Source of the DNA: Akkermansia sp.
GTDB taxonomy: Bacteria > Verrucomicrobiota > Verrucomicrobiia > Verrucomicrobiales > Akkermansiaceae
NCBI GenBank assembly: GCA_017546445.1
Contig: JAFYWX010000052.1
Location: 1 to 36,802 of the forward strand
Length of the DNA stretch: 36,802 bases
Reading direction: 5' to 3'
Both the position numbers and the translations under genes were made by a program. Shown piece after piece: positions 7,974-15,512 of the stretch (position 1 is the stretch's first letter; each line of letters begins with the position of its first letter). Below the pieces are notes generated by a model that ran no database searches, was not told the origin of the DNA, and saw only the letters and a program-made list of their open reading frames with translations.

Positions 7974-8576
7974 ACCACCGCGGATGAGCCCGAGCAGGGC
8001 CACGGTGCGTGCCCAGTTCTCCGGGTGGTCATCGGTCTCCGGGAAGAGGCGTCCCTCGGGGATGCGGGCATAGCGTTCTGCTGCTTTGGAGTGGCTGAGC
8101 TCGCGCAGCCCCACGCTGAAGAAACCGCCGAGCTGCAGGAACTCGCGGGCCATTTCGTGGGAGCCATTCCAGGCATGCAGCAGGAAGCGGGGTAGGGTGC
8201 CGCACTTGTGGCGCTCGCGCAGAATCTCCAGCAGTTCACCCCAGGCCTGCACGCCGTGCAGGTGCACCATGCGCTCGTGCCGGAAGGCGGCGCCCAGGTG
8301 AATGTGCAGCATGAGCCGCTGGGCCTCCAGGGTGTCGGCGTGTCTGGGGGCGGCATCCAGTCCGGTTTCACCTACGCCGGCTTCCGGGTAGCGGGTGAGC
8401 CAGTCATCCAGCTCGAAGGCGAGTTCTGCGGCATCTGCTTCATGGGCATGCCAGGGGTGAATGCCGAAGCAGGGGGTCATGCCCTCTGTGCGGGCGATGC
8501 GTTCCCAATCGCTGCGGGTGACAGCACAGATGTAGCCGCCATGCGGGCTGGGGTGGTGGGTGTGGTAATCTTTCAT
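7965..8576 (-). CDS. TatD-family metal-dependent hydrolase, short form
   Basis: A 203-residue amidohydrolase-fold protein. The metal ligands typical of TatD nucleases are recognisable: HTH at residues 5-7, Glu70 in GETGLD, His105/His107 in VHLHG, His134 in HAWNG and Asp182 in ETDD. GIHPWH at 39-43 is also diagnostic. The protein is about 50 residues shorter than usual TatD (about 255), with short loops and a trimmed C-terminus, but the metal site looks complete. The start ATG overlaps the stop of radC by 4 nt (ATGA), so the two are translated together. The family role is 3'-5' DNase or RNA processing; the true substrate is unknown. Confidence 0.8.
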   Translation of the reverse strand: MKDYHTHHPSPHGGYICAVTRSDWERIARTEGMTPCFGIHPWHAHEADAAELAFELDDWLTRYPEAGVGETGLDAAPRHADTLEAQRLMLHIHLGAAFRHERMVHLHGVQAWGELLEILRERHKCGTLPRFLLHAWNGSHEMAREFLQLGGFFSVGLRELSHSKAAERYARIPEGRLFPETDDHPENWARTVALLGLIRGGLL

Positions 8577-9298
8577 GTGATGATGAGGCCGTGCTCGCGG
8601 AAGCTGAAATACGGGCAGGTGTTGGTGGAGGTTTCTGTGCCGATGATGATGTGGTCCAGAATGGGGATGTGCAGTGCGCTGCCGGCCTGCAGAAGCTCGC
8701 GGGTCAGCTCGCGGTCCGGCTTGCTGGGTGTGGGGTCGCCGCTGGGGTGGTTGTGCGCCAGGATGATGGAACTGGCATTGCCGATGATGGCATCGCGGAA
8801 CACATCGCGGGGGTGCACCATGGTGCGGTTGAGGGTGCCCTTGGAGATAGTGATGCGGCGTATCAGGTGACGCCGTGTATCCAGCAGGAGAACGACGAAG
8901 TTTTCCTGCTTTTCATATCGTAAATCGCCGGCAAGATATTGATAGACAGCGTTGGGGGTGCTCATGTCCGCCTTGGTGAGCTGTTCCTTGACGGCCCGGT
9001 GACCCAGCTCGAACACCGCGGCAAGTGTGGCCGCCTTGGCTGCGCCGATGCCCTTGCAGCACCGGGTGATTTCCCCGGCCTCCATGCGGCCCAGTGCGGT
9101 GAGGGAACCGGCGGCCTTCTTGAGTCGGGATGCCAGCTCCAGCACATTGCATCCCTTGATACCGGTACGAAGGAAGAGCGCAATGAGTTCCTCATCGCTC
9201 AGCGCGGCTCGCCCCTTCTGCAGAAGCTTTTCGCGCGGGCGCTCGTCTTCTGCCATATCCAGCAGTTTCGGGGTGTTGGTATCAGCGGAACCTGTCAT
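8573..9298 (-). CDS. radC: RadC-family JAB/MPN-domain protein
   Basis: A 241-residue protein of the UPF0758/RadC family. The N-terminal part (PREKLLQKGRAALSDEELIALFLRTG) and a helix-hairpin-helix (about 50-95) precede the C-terminal JAB domain, with the metal-binding motif HNHPSGDPTPSKPD. The family name reflects an old repair assignment; the biochemical role is not established. I choose the ATG at 9298 rather than the GTG at 9310, because a promoter -10 (TATAGT, 9314-9309) covers the GTG. It is followed by tatD with a 4-nt overlap. Confidence 0.87.
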   Translation of the reverse strand: MTGSADTNTPKLLDMAEDERPREKLLQKGRAALSDEELIALFLRTGIKGCNVLELASRLKKAAGSLTALGRMEAGEITRCCKGIGAAKAATLAAVFELGHRAVKEQLTKADMSTPNAVYQYLAGDLRYEKQENFVVLLLDTRRHLIRRITISKGTLNRTMVHPRDVFRDAIIGNASSIILAHNHPSGDPTPSKPDRELTRELLQAGSALHIPILDHIIIGTETSTNTCPYFSFREHGLIIT

Positions 9299-9308
9299 AT
9301 GTTGATTC

Positions 9309-9337
9309 ACTATACAGGAAAGGCGCCCGCATGTGAA
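9309..9337 (-). promoter_or_regulatory. promoter of radC-tatD
   Basis: On the minus strand TTCACA (9337-9332), a 17-bp spacer and TATAGT (9314-9309). The ATG at 9298 is 10 nt downstream, giving a leader of about 4 nt. Confidence 0.6.
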
Positions 9338-9437
9338 GCCAAATCGTTATAATTCAGATGTGTCCCATATGTTTTGCAAACGACTGAATTCTAATTTAAT
9401 CATTCGTCAGATTCCTGGGCTGTTGTATAAATCGAGA

Positions 9438-9468
9438 ACCGCCACAGGGCAGTAAGCTCTGTGGCGGT
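9438..9468 (-). terminator. hairpin after the charged-repeat protein gene
   Basis: A perfect 10-bp stem 9438-9447 / 9459-9468 (ACCGCCACAG and complement) with an 11-nt loop, 23 bp after the minus-strand gene stop. The T-tract is weak, so termination efficiency is uncertain. Confidence 0.55.
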
Positions 9469-9491
9469 GAGTGAAATGATACCAGAGGCGA

Positions 9492-10061
9492 TTAACGGCG
9501 ACCGGGCATGGGCAGCTTGCTGCCGCGTTCCTTTTCACGGCGAATCTTCTCAAGGCGCTCCTTCTCCATGCGGGCCTTCTCAAGGCGCTCCTTTTCCATG
9601 CGGGCCTTCTCAAGGCGCTCCTTTTCCATGCGGGCCTTCTCAAGGCGTTCCTTTTCCATGCGGGCCTTCTCGAGGCGTTCCTTTTCCATGCGGGCCTTCT
9701 CAAGGCGTTCCTTTTCCATGCGGGCCTTCTCGAGGCGTTCCTTTTCCAGACGGGCCTTCTCGAGGCGTTCCTTTTCCAGACGGGCCTTCTCGAGGCGTTC
9801 CTTTTCCATGCGGGCCTTCTCAAGGCGCTCCTTTTCCATGCGGGCCTTCTCGAGGCGCTCCTTCTCCATGCGGGCCTTTTCCATGGCAGCGTTGTGCATC
9901 TGCTTGGCATCGAGACGGTCGCCCGGCTTGTTGGCCTGGATGCCATGCGGGGCCGGCTTGACAAAACCCGGTGCACCATGCGGGGCGGCTTCAGACTGGC
10001 TGCTCAGGGCAAAGCAGGCTACACAGGCAAGAACGGCAAACTTAGAGATGTTGTTTTTCAT
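9492..10061 (-). CDS. exported protein with eleven 10-residue Glu/Lys/Arg helical repeats
   Basis: A 189-residue protein with a signal peptide (residues 1-25, ending SQSEA/AP), a short Pro/His/Gly-rich linker, and then eleven repeats of MEKERLEKAR (Leu for Met in two copies, a last copy ending KIR), followed by a basic tail REKERGSKLPMPGRR. The i/i+4 pattern of Glu with Lys/Arg is that of single-alpha-helix (ER/K) domains; 110 residues of such helix would form a rod of about 16 nm. No cysteines or anchor are present after the signal peptide. The function is unknown; a periplasmic spacer or an RNA/lipid-binding rod are possible. No second gene on the other strand is credible, although a 30-bp period leaves all frames open. 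Confidence 0.75.
   Translation of the reverse strand: MKNNISKFAVLACVACFALSSQSEAAPHGAPGFVKPAPHGIQANKPGDRLDAKQMHNAAMEKARMEKERLEKARMEKERLEKARMEKERLEKARLEKERLEKARLEKERLEKARMEKERLEKARMEKERLEKARMEKERLEKARMEKERLEKARMEKERLEKARMEKERLEKIRREKERGSKLPMPGRR
9541..9885. repeat. 30-bp tandem repeat, 11.5 copies
   Basis: Eleven consecutive 30-bp units start at 9541, 9571 and so on to 9841, with a half unit at 9871-9885. Differences are mostly synonymous (CTC/TTC, CAA/CGA positions), so the array is kept by protein-level selection with some age. The period is a multiple of 3 and copy-number change would keep the frame. Confidence 0.95.
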
Positions 10062-10286
10062 ATACGTTGTTTAGTGTGATTTTGTTATGAGTGGCGGAAC
10101 TTCGTGCTCCTTACACAAATGAAGCGTGTGAGCGAAATTTTTTTGTGTACAAGAATCGCATTTTTTTTTGAAAATCTTTTTCTCCGGGATGCTGCGGAGT
10201 AAAACGAAACGGGTATCTGTGCCACCAACGCCCACGAAATTCAATATTCTACATTTCTATAAATCGCTTTGTGGTGAATTATTTGC

Positions 10287-10315
10287 TTGCGCTGGGGGGT
10301 AGCGCAGTGTAAAAT
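10287..10315 (+). promoter_or_regulatory. promoter of pnp
   Basis: TTGCGC (10287-10292), a 17-bp spacer and TAAAAT (10310-10315). The spacer contains a GCGCT/AGCGC hairpin (10290-10305). Transcription from here would give a leader of about 127 nt. Confidence 0.55.
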
Positions 10316-10337
10316 GTCCGTGGCTCGTTGTAGCCAT

Positions 10338-10403
10338 GTGGGGCAGGAAGCACGTGATTCTGCTCCACGGAACCAAAGGAGGCAGCGGCCGGTACCGGCC
10401 TCC
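10338..10403 (+). promoter_or_regulatory. two-hairpin leader of pnp
   Basis: Hairpin 1 pairs 10338-10346 with 10360-10368 (9 bp, one G-U). Hairpin 2 centres on the 14-bp perfect palindrome 10387-10400 (GGCCGGTACCGGCC), and GGAGGC at 10378-10383 can alternatively pair with GCCTCC at 10398-10403. In other bacteria pnp is autoregulated through a leader stem cut by RNase III and bound by PNPase; these stems are candidates for the same control. Confidence 0.4.
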
Positions 10404-10448
10404 GGCGGTGAAGATGGAACCGGCACTTAGAAGAGAAAGAAAATAAAA

Positions 10449-12590
10449 ATGAGTATACATTCCGTTACTTGTGCCGTTGGCACAAACCCCATCACCATTG
10501 AAACGGGCAAGCTTGCCCTTCTGGCCGATGGTGCCGTTACTGTCCGTTGTGGTGATACCGTGGTGCTGGTCACCGTAGTGAGCGCTACCAAGATTAAGGA
10601 AGGTCAGACCTTCTTCCCCCTGTCGGTGGAATACAAGGAGAAGGCCGCTGCCGCGGGTATGTTCCCCGGTGGTTACTTCAAGCGCGAAGGTCGCCCCACG
10701 GAGAAGGAAATTCTGACCTGCCGCATGACGGACCGCCCGCTGCGTCCCATGTTCCCCAAGGGCTATTTCTACGATACGCAGGTTATCTCCCTGCTGATGG
10801 CTGCCGACGGCGAGAATGAGCCGGATATCCTGAGCATCAACGGTGCTTCTGCAGCTTGTGTGATTTCTGACCTTCCCTTTGCAGAGCCCGTGGGCGCTGT
10901 GCGCGTGGGCCGCATCGATGGCGAATTCGTTATCAACCCCACCAACTCCCAGCGTCTGGAGTCTGACCTCGACCTCGTGTATGCCGGTTCCAAGGACCAG
11001 GTTATCATGATTGAAGGTTCTGCCAATGAGCTGCCGGAAGAGGACTTCATTGCCGCTCTGCACTTCGCCCAGGAGAATGTGGCCAAGATTTGCGCTGCCC
11101 AGGAAGAGCTGCGTGGTATCTGCGGCAAGCCCAAGCGCGAGTACGAGCTGACTCTGGCCAAGCCCGAGCTGCTTGAAATCGGCTACCAGGTGGCCGGTGA
11201 CCGCATCGAGGACGCCATTTATGCTCCGAACAAGATTCAGCGTCAGAAGCAGGTCGGCGCTCTGCGCGCAGAGGTAGAGGTGGCCATCAAGGCTGCTTAT
11301 CCCGAGGCTACAGACTTCGACGTGGAGCAGGTGTTCGAATACATTCAGAAGAAGGCTTTCCGTATCTCCATCATGGAGCAGGGCAAGCGCGCCGACGGCC
11401 GCGCCATCAAGCAGCTGCGCCCGCTGGAGGCTGAGGTGAACGTGCTGCCTCCCGTGGTGCACGGCTCCGCTCTCTTCGCCCGCGGTGAGACCAAGTCCGT
11501 GTGCCTTGCCACGCTGGCTCCCATGGAAGAGAAGCAGTACCTGGATAACTACACCGGTTCTGTGGATGAGAAGCGTTTCATCCTGCACTACAACTTCCCC
11601 CCGTTCTCTGTGGGTGAGACCGGCCGCTTCGGTGGTCAGAACCGCCGCGAGATTGGTCACGGCGCCCTGGCTGAGCGCTCCATTGCTCCCGTGATTCCGG
11701 ATGAGAACGACTTCCCCTACGCCATCCGCGTGTCCTCCGAGATTATGGAATCCAACGGTTCCACCTCCATGGCTTCCGTGTGCGCCGGCACCATGTCTCT
11801 GCTGGCAGCCGGTGTGCCGCTGAAGCGCCCGGTTTCCGGTATCTCTGTGGGTCTGGTGACGGAGTTTGAGAACGAGGGTGACCGCGAGCCCAAGCGCTAT
11901 GAGACGCTGCTCGACATCATCGGTTCTGAGGACTTCTACGGCGACATGGACTTCAAACTCTGCGGTTCTTCCGTGGGTGTGACCGGTTACCAGCTGGACC
12001 TCAAGCTGCCCGGTATCCCGCTGTACATTCTGGAAGACGCCATTCACCTTGCCCGCAAGGGCCGTCTGGATGTGCTCGATACCATGAATGCCTGCATCCC
12101 CGGCCCGCAGGCTATGAGCCCGAACGCCCCGCGTATCGAGTCCACCAGCATCCCGCAGGACCGCATCGGTGAGCTCATCGGCCCCGGCGGCAAGAATATC
12201 AAGGCTCTGCAGGCTGAAACCGGCACCGATATCAACATCGAGGAAGACGGCACCGTGCGCATCTATGGCAGCCGCCAGGAGGGTGTGGAGCGTGCTCTGT
12301 ACCTCATCGATCGCATGTTCAAGGAGATTGAAGTGGGTGAGACCTACGAGGGTAAGATTGTATCCACCAAGGAGTTCGGTGCTTTCATGGAAGTGCTGCC
12401 CGGTAAGGATGGCCTTATCCACATCTCTGAACTGGCCGAAGGCCGCACTCAGAAGACTGAGGATGTGGTGAAGGTGGGCGATATCGTGACCGCCAAGTGC
12501 ATCGGTATCGATGACAAGGGCCGCGTCAAGATGTCCATGCGCGCCGCCGCCCGCGACCGCAAGGCCAAGGAGGCTGCCGAGAAGGAGTAA
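10449..12590 (+). CDS. pnp: polyribonucleotide nucleotidyltransferase (PNPase)
   Basis: A 713-residue phosphorolytic 3'-5' exoribonuclease, of usual length. Domain order is RNase PH 1 (about 10-140), all-helical linker (about 145-230), catalytic RNase PH 2 (about 305-535, with FNFPPFSVGETGR-type and GSEDFYGDMDFK motifs), KH (about 555-615, GPGGKNIK loop) and S1 (about 625-695). It should form a trimer in the cytoplasm and degrade mRNA together with the RNase E/G encoded at 25.7 kb. The leader is long and structured, unlike most genes here, suggesting post-transcriptional control. A strong terminator follows. Confidence 0.96.
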   Translation: MSIHSVTCAVGTNPITIETGKLALLADGAVTVRCGDTVVLVTVVSATKIKEGQTFFPLSVEYKEKAAAAGMFPGGYFKREGRPTEKEILTCRMTDRPLRPMFPKGYFYDTQVISLLMAADGENEPDILSINGASAACVISDLPFAEPVGAVRVGRIDGEFVINPTNSQRLESDLDLVYAGSKDQVIMIEGSANELPEEDFIAALHFAQENVAKICAAQEELRGICGKPKREYELTLAKPELLEIGYQVAGDRIEDAIYAPNKIQRQKQVGALRAEVEVAIKAAYPEATDFDVEQVFEYIQKKAFRISIMEQGKRADGRAIKQLRPLEAEVNVLPPVVHGSALFARGETKSVCLATLAPMEEKQYLDNYTGSVDEKRFILHYNFPPFSVGETGRFGGQNRREIGHGALAERSIAPVIPDENDFPYAIRVSSEIMESNGSTSMASVCAGTMSLLAAGVPLKRPVSGISVGLVTEFENEGDREPKRYETLLDIIGSEDFYGDMDFKLCGSSVGVTGYQLDLKLPGIPLYILEDAIHLARKGRLDVLDTMNACIPGPQAMSPNAPRIESTSIPQDRIGELIGPGGKNIKALQAETGTDINIEEDGTVRIYGSRQEGVERALYLIDRMFKEIEVGETYEGKIVSTKEFGAFMEVLPGKDGLIHISELAEGRTQKTEDVVKVGDIVTAKCIGIDDKGRVKMSMRAAARDRKAKEAAEKE

Positions 12591-12614
12591 AACTTCCCAA
12601 AGCTGAAAATTTCA

Positions 12615-12651
12615 GGCCGCTGCCCGGAGATTCGGGTGGCGGCCTTTTTTT
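12615..12651 (+). terminator. Rho-independent terminator of pnp
   Basis: A 12-bp stem 12615-12626 / 12633-12644 with two G-U pairs, a GAGATT loop and seven T. Confidence 0.9.
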
Positions 12652-12774
12652 GATTCGAGGATGGCATGGATAAAAAAAGAGTAAAAAAAGCGCGCGGCAG
12701 GGATTTTTTGATTGCTTTTCGTGGCGTTCTGGTATAGATATATTAGCGAACAGCTGCAAATTTTTACTTACACC

Positions 12775-13599
12775 ATGTGGAAATACATCATCATCGCCGC
12801 CGTCGTGCTCTTCCTGGGGGCATGTTTCCTTTTTTATAAGACTAATGATGCTCTGACCGGGCCTGAAGGTGAGGTTGCAGCGGTCCAGTCTCAGTTTGAT
12901 ATGGCCAGGAAGAAGGTCGTTGATATTGAGAAGGATAAAGCTATCAAGCGCTATGCAGAGCTGCGCATGGCTTATTTCAAGCAGCAGAGCGATAAGTACA
13001 ATGAGGAGCGCGCTGCCATTGAGGCTGAGGATGCTCCCTTCGATCAGGAAATTGCCAAGGCTAATGCTGACCTGGAGACCGCTGCTGCTGACTTCAAGAA
13101 GTACAACGAGGAGCTGAAGGCATTCCAGCGTAAGGCTGCAGAAGCTGCCGGTGCAGAAGATGCTGCTGATGACGACCTGCAGGTGATTGGTGAGAGTATT
13201 GCCGCCCTTGTAGAGTCGAACAATGCTCTTGAGGCTCAGGCTGCAGCTGAGGAGAAGATGACTAAGGAGCTGGAGGCTGAAACGGTGCGTACCCAGGCTA
13301 TGATTGAGTCTGCCAAGAAGCTGGCTGCGGATCGTATGGCTCGTCTTTCTCCCGTGGAGCTGAAGTGCTCGGTTGTGGTGACTGACCCGACCTGGGACTA
13401 TGTGATTCTTGATGCCGGTATTGATAAGGGAATCGTCATTGGTTCCCGCCTGGCAGTGATGCGTGGCGGCCAGAAGGTGTGTGAGCTGTCGGTGACTCTC
13501 GTGGAGAACAATAAGTCCAGCTGTGATGTGGTGTACAGCACCATGCGTCCCGGTGATAAGGTTCGCCTGGGTGATACGGTTGTTTCTGCTCGCGACTAA
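12775..13599 (+). CDS. membrane-anchored coiled-coil protein with C-terminal beta domain (paralog 1)
   Basis: A 274-residue protein of no family I can name. An N-terminal membrane helix (residues 4-21) is followed by a Lys/Glu/Ala-rich coiled coil (about 30-195) and a C-terminal domain starting at DPTWDYVILDAGIDKGIVIGS, whose alternating hydrophobic strands and turns (GSRLAVMRGG, RPGDKVRLGDTVV) suggest a small beta barrel. The architecture recalls MreC-type envelope proteins, but sequence identity with MreC is not evident. The next gene is a clear paralog. The start is the ATG at 12775, where the membrane helix begins. A possible extended -10 (TGG-TATAGA, 12733-12738) would give a leader of about 30 nt. 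Confidence 0.7.
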   Translation: MWKYIIIAAVVLFLGACFLFYKTNDALTGPEGEVAAVQSQFDMARKKVVDIEKDKAIKRYAELRMAYFKQQSDKYNEERAAIEAEDAPFDQEIAKANADLETAAADFKKYNEELKAFQRKAAEAAGAEDAADDDLQVIGESIAALVESNNALEAQAAAEEKMTKELEAETVRTQAMIESAKKLAADRMARLSPVELKCSVVVTDPTWDYVILDAGIDKGIVIGSRLAVMRGGQKVCELSVTLVENNKSSCDVVYSTMRPGDKVRLGDTVVSARD

Positions 13600-13628
13600 T
13601 AAAAAAATGTCTACTATTGCCTAACGAT

Positions 13629-14513
13629 ATGAAAATCTCTCAACTTCTTATCTCCATTCTGGTTCTTCTGGCTGGCGGTGCTGCTATCATGTACTCCTCC
13701 GACCAGCAGAAGGTTATGGATGTCGTGATTGCTACGCACGGTGGTGGCCAGCAGGTGGAAGCCAGTAACTCCACGGGCCTGCGCAAGCTGAATCTTGATC
13801 TGGATGCCGAGCGCGGCACTGTTTCCTCTGAACGCTCTGCTGCAGTGAAGGCTGCTGAGGCTGCCCGCGTGGAGATGCGCGACAGCAAGGTGAAGCGCGA
13901 TGATGCTCAGGCTCGTTTCGATGAGCACAAGTCTTCTCTGGAAGGTGTACGCAGCAAGGTGAAGGCCATGGATGCCAGCGTGGCTGAGCTGCGCCAGTCT
14001 CTGGAGAGTGCCTTGTCCAAGATTAAGGCATCAGCATCTCTGGATGTGGCTGCAGATGCAGGTTCTGATGCTGTGCTTGAGGGTATCCGTGCCATCGTGG
14101 AGCGCGAGCAGAAGAGAACTGAAGGAATTAATGAAGATTTGCTCAAGAAGCAGGCGGCTCGCAGGGAGGCTACGGAGAAGCTGGCTAAGGAGAAGGTGGA
14201 ACTGAACCGCCTGACCGCCATCAATGACAAGTTCTTCACGGATTACTCCAAGAACGATGATGAATACCCCCTGCTGGCAGTGGATACCCGCTGGAAGTTT
14301 GTGGTATTCAAGGTAGGTGCAGAGAGTGGTCTGGTTGCAGGTGATGCAACTCCGCTTCTGGTGAAGCGTGGTGATGCGGTGGTGGCTCCGCTGCGTATTA
14401 CCTCCATTTCCAAGGGGATGGTGATTGCAGAATATGATCCCAAGCAGCTTACGCCGGGTGTGCGCCCGGAGGTGGGCGACTGCGTGTTCCGCGTGAAGCC
14501 GGTAGGCAACTGA
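13629..14513 (+). CDS. membrane-anchored coiled-coil protein with C-terminal beta domain (paralog 2)
   Basis: A 294-residue protein with the same layout as its upstream neighbour: membrane helix (4-22), coiled coil (about 45-215) and C-terminal domain beginning DTRWKFVVFKVGAESGLVAGD, which aligns with DPTWDYVILDAGIDKGIVIGS of paralog 1 and continues in register to the end. The 29-bp gap makes co-transcription likely, although TACTAT at 13612-13617 lies 11 nt before the ATG. The TTG at 13617 is an unlikely start. The pair may form a heteromeric periplasmic rod; this is inference. Confidence 0.7.
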   Translation: MKISQLLISILVLLAGGAAIMYSSDQQKVMDVVIATHGGGQQVEASNSTGLRKLNLDLDAERGTVSSERSAAVKAAEAARVEMRDSKVKRDDAQARFDEHKSSLEGVRSKVKAMDASVAELRQSLESALSKIKASASLDVAADAGSDAVLEGIRAIVEREQKRTEGINEDLLKKQAARREATEKLAKEKVELNRLTAINDKFFTDYSKNDDEYPLLAVDTRWKFVVFKVGAESGLVAGDATPLLVKRGDAVVAPLRITSISKGMVIAEYDPKQLTPGVRPEVGDCVFRVKPVGN

Positions 14514-14542
14514 TGTTGCCGGCAGGCAAAGCCAATATTTCT

Positions 14543-14577
14543 GACGCCTGCCCGTGAATGGGCAGGCGTCTTTTCTT
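14543..14577 (+). terminator. terminator after the coiled-coil pair
   Basis: The perfect 11-bp stem 14543-14553 / 14560-14570 (GACGCCTGCCC and complement) has a 6-nt loop and is followed by TTTTCTT. Confidence 0.9.
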
Positions 14578-14601
14578 AACATGTTATCCAATAATTCGAA
14601 A

Positions 14602-14802
14602 ATGAAGAAGATACTTATGCTTGCGCCGCTTGCTGCGGTGTTGATGAGTGCCTGCCAGCCGCCCATGCCGCCGGTGCCGCCGAGCAATCGTACCGTGGTG
14701 GGGCCCAGGGGCTCCTCTGATGCGGTGAAACCCTGGAACAACACTACCCGCAAGGAGGGTGAGGCTGTGCTGGGGCCGCTGGGCGATATGAACCGCCGTT
14801 AA
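14602..14802 (+). CDS. small lipoprotein
   Basis: A 66-residue protein with a lipoprotein signal peptide (MKKILMLAPLAAVLMSAC; acylated Cys18) and a short mature part that is Pro-rich at first (QPPMPPVPP) and otherwise featureless. Starting upstream of 14602 would place the start inside the terminator at 14543-14577. AATAAT at 14590-14595 is 6 nt before the ATG, the same spacing as other probable leaderless genes here, but the -35 is poor. The function is unknown. Confidence 0.6.
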   Translation: MKKILMLAPLAAVLMSACQPPMPPVPPSNRTVVGPRGSSDAVKPWNNTTRKEGEAVLGPLGDMNRR

Positions 14803-14814
14803 TTTCTGCAGACT

Positions 14815-15432
14815 GTGAGACGGGCAGAGCGTGCGCGTATTGTGCTGGAAGAGCTGGAGCGGGGGATTCCCGAGCCGGAGGTTCCGCTGCACCACCGGGA
14901 TGCTTTTACGCTGCTGGTGGCGGTCATGCTTTCTGCCCGCTGCACAGATGCACGGGTGAATCTGGTCACCCCGGCGCTATTTGAGCTTGCGCCGGATGCC
15001 GCCAGCATGGCAGCGCTGGAGTGGCAGCAGGTGCAGCCGCTCATTGCCACCTGTGGGCTCACGGAAATGAAAGCCCGCCGCCTGGTGGAGACAGCGCGTA
15101 TTCTGGTGGAAAAATACCAGGGGCAGGTGCCGGGTTCCTTTGCTGAGCTGGAGGCGCTGCCCGGCGTGGGGCATAAGACGGCCAGTGTGGTGATGAATCA
15201 GGCCTTCGGCTACCCTGCGTTCCCTGTGGATACGCATATCTTCCGCCTTGCCCGCCGCTGGGGGCTTTCCCGTGGAAAAACGGTGGAGGCTGTGGAATCG
15301 GACTTGAAGAAATGTTTTCCCCAGAAGGTGTGGGGAAGGCTGCATCTGCAGATGGTGCTCTGGGGGCGGCAATATTGCCCGGCGCGCGGGTGTAAGCCCG
15401 CATGTGCGGTCTGTGCGCGGCTTTTGTCATAA
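14815..15432 (+). CDS. nth: endonuclease III-type DNA glycosylase/AP lyase
   Basis: A 205-residue base-excision repair enzyme. The helix-hairpin-helix LPGVGHKTA carries the catalytic Lys121, and VDTHIFRL carries Asp139. The iron-sulfur loop is odd: the cysteines are at 188, 193, 197 and 200, spaced C-x4-C-x3-C-x2-C, whereas the family pattern is C-x6-C-x2-C-x5-C. The stop codon falls exactly where the usual fourth cysteine would be. The GTG start at 14815 is 12 nt after the lipoprotein stop, and the first residues (RRAERARIVLEELE) match the family N-terminus, so the start seems right. It probably excises oxidised pyrimidines; cluster binding needs testing. Confidence 0.88.
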   Translation: MRRAERARIVLEELERGIPEPEVPLHHRDAFTLLVAVMLSARCTDARVNLVTPALFELAPDAASMAALEWQQVQPLIATCGLTEMKARRLVETARILVEKYQGQVPGSFAELEALPGVGHKTASVVMNQAFGYPAFPVDTHIFRLARRWGLSRGKTVEAVESDLKKCFPQKVWGRLHLQMVLWGRQYCPARGCKPACAVCARLLS

Positions 15433-15459
15433 AAAATACCCCATTTCCCCTGATTGTGC

Positions 15460-15488
15460 TTGACCTTTTGGGTAAAAAGTAGTTTGAT
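15460..15488 (+). promoter_or_regulatory. promoter of panD
   Basis: TTGACC (15460-15465), a 17-bp spacer and TTTGAT (15483-15488). The predicted leader is about 18 nt and has no Shine-Dalgarno. Confidence 0.5.
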
Positions 15489-15512
15489 TGGCGGTCATTC
15501 GCATTCACAGTC

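Larger units (their letters stand above)
10062..10448. other. divergent intergenic region and structured pnp leader
   Basis: It separates the minus-strand repeat-protein gene from pnp. Contents: A/T-rich tracts (10138-10180), the pnp promoter (10287-10315), two strong hairpins in the leader (10338-10368 and 10378-10403) and a 10-codon open frame at 10414-10446. No full-size gene is seen. Confidence 0.6.

Noticed and set aside
9541..9885. 30-bp repeats as a possible CRISPR array
   Set aside because: The units are directly joined with no spacers and encode a protein repeat; no cas genes are near.
9508..10074. Open frames on the plus strand through the 30-bp repeats
   Set aside because: A repeat period divisible by 3 without stops keeps all frames open. 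Only the minus-strand frame has a signal peptide and a sensible protein composition.
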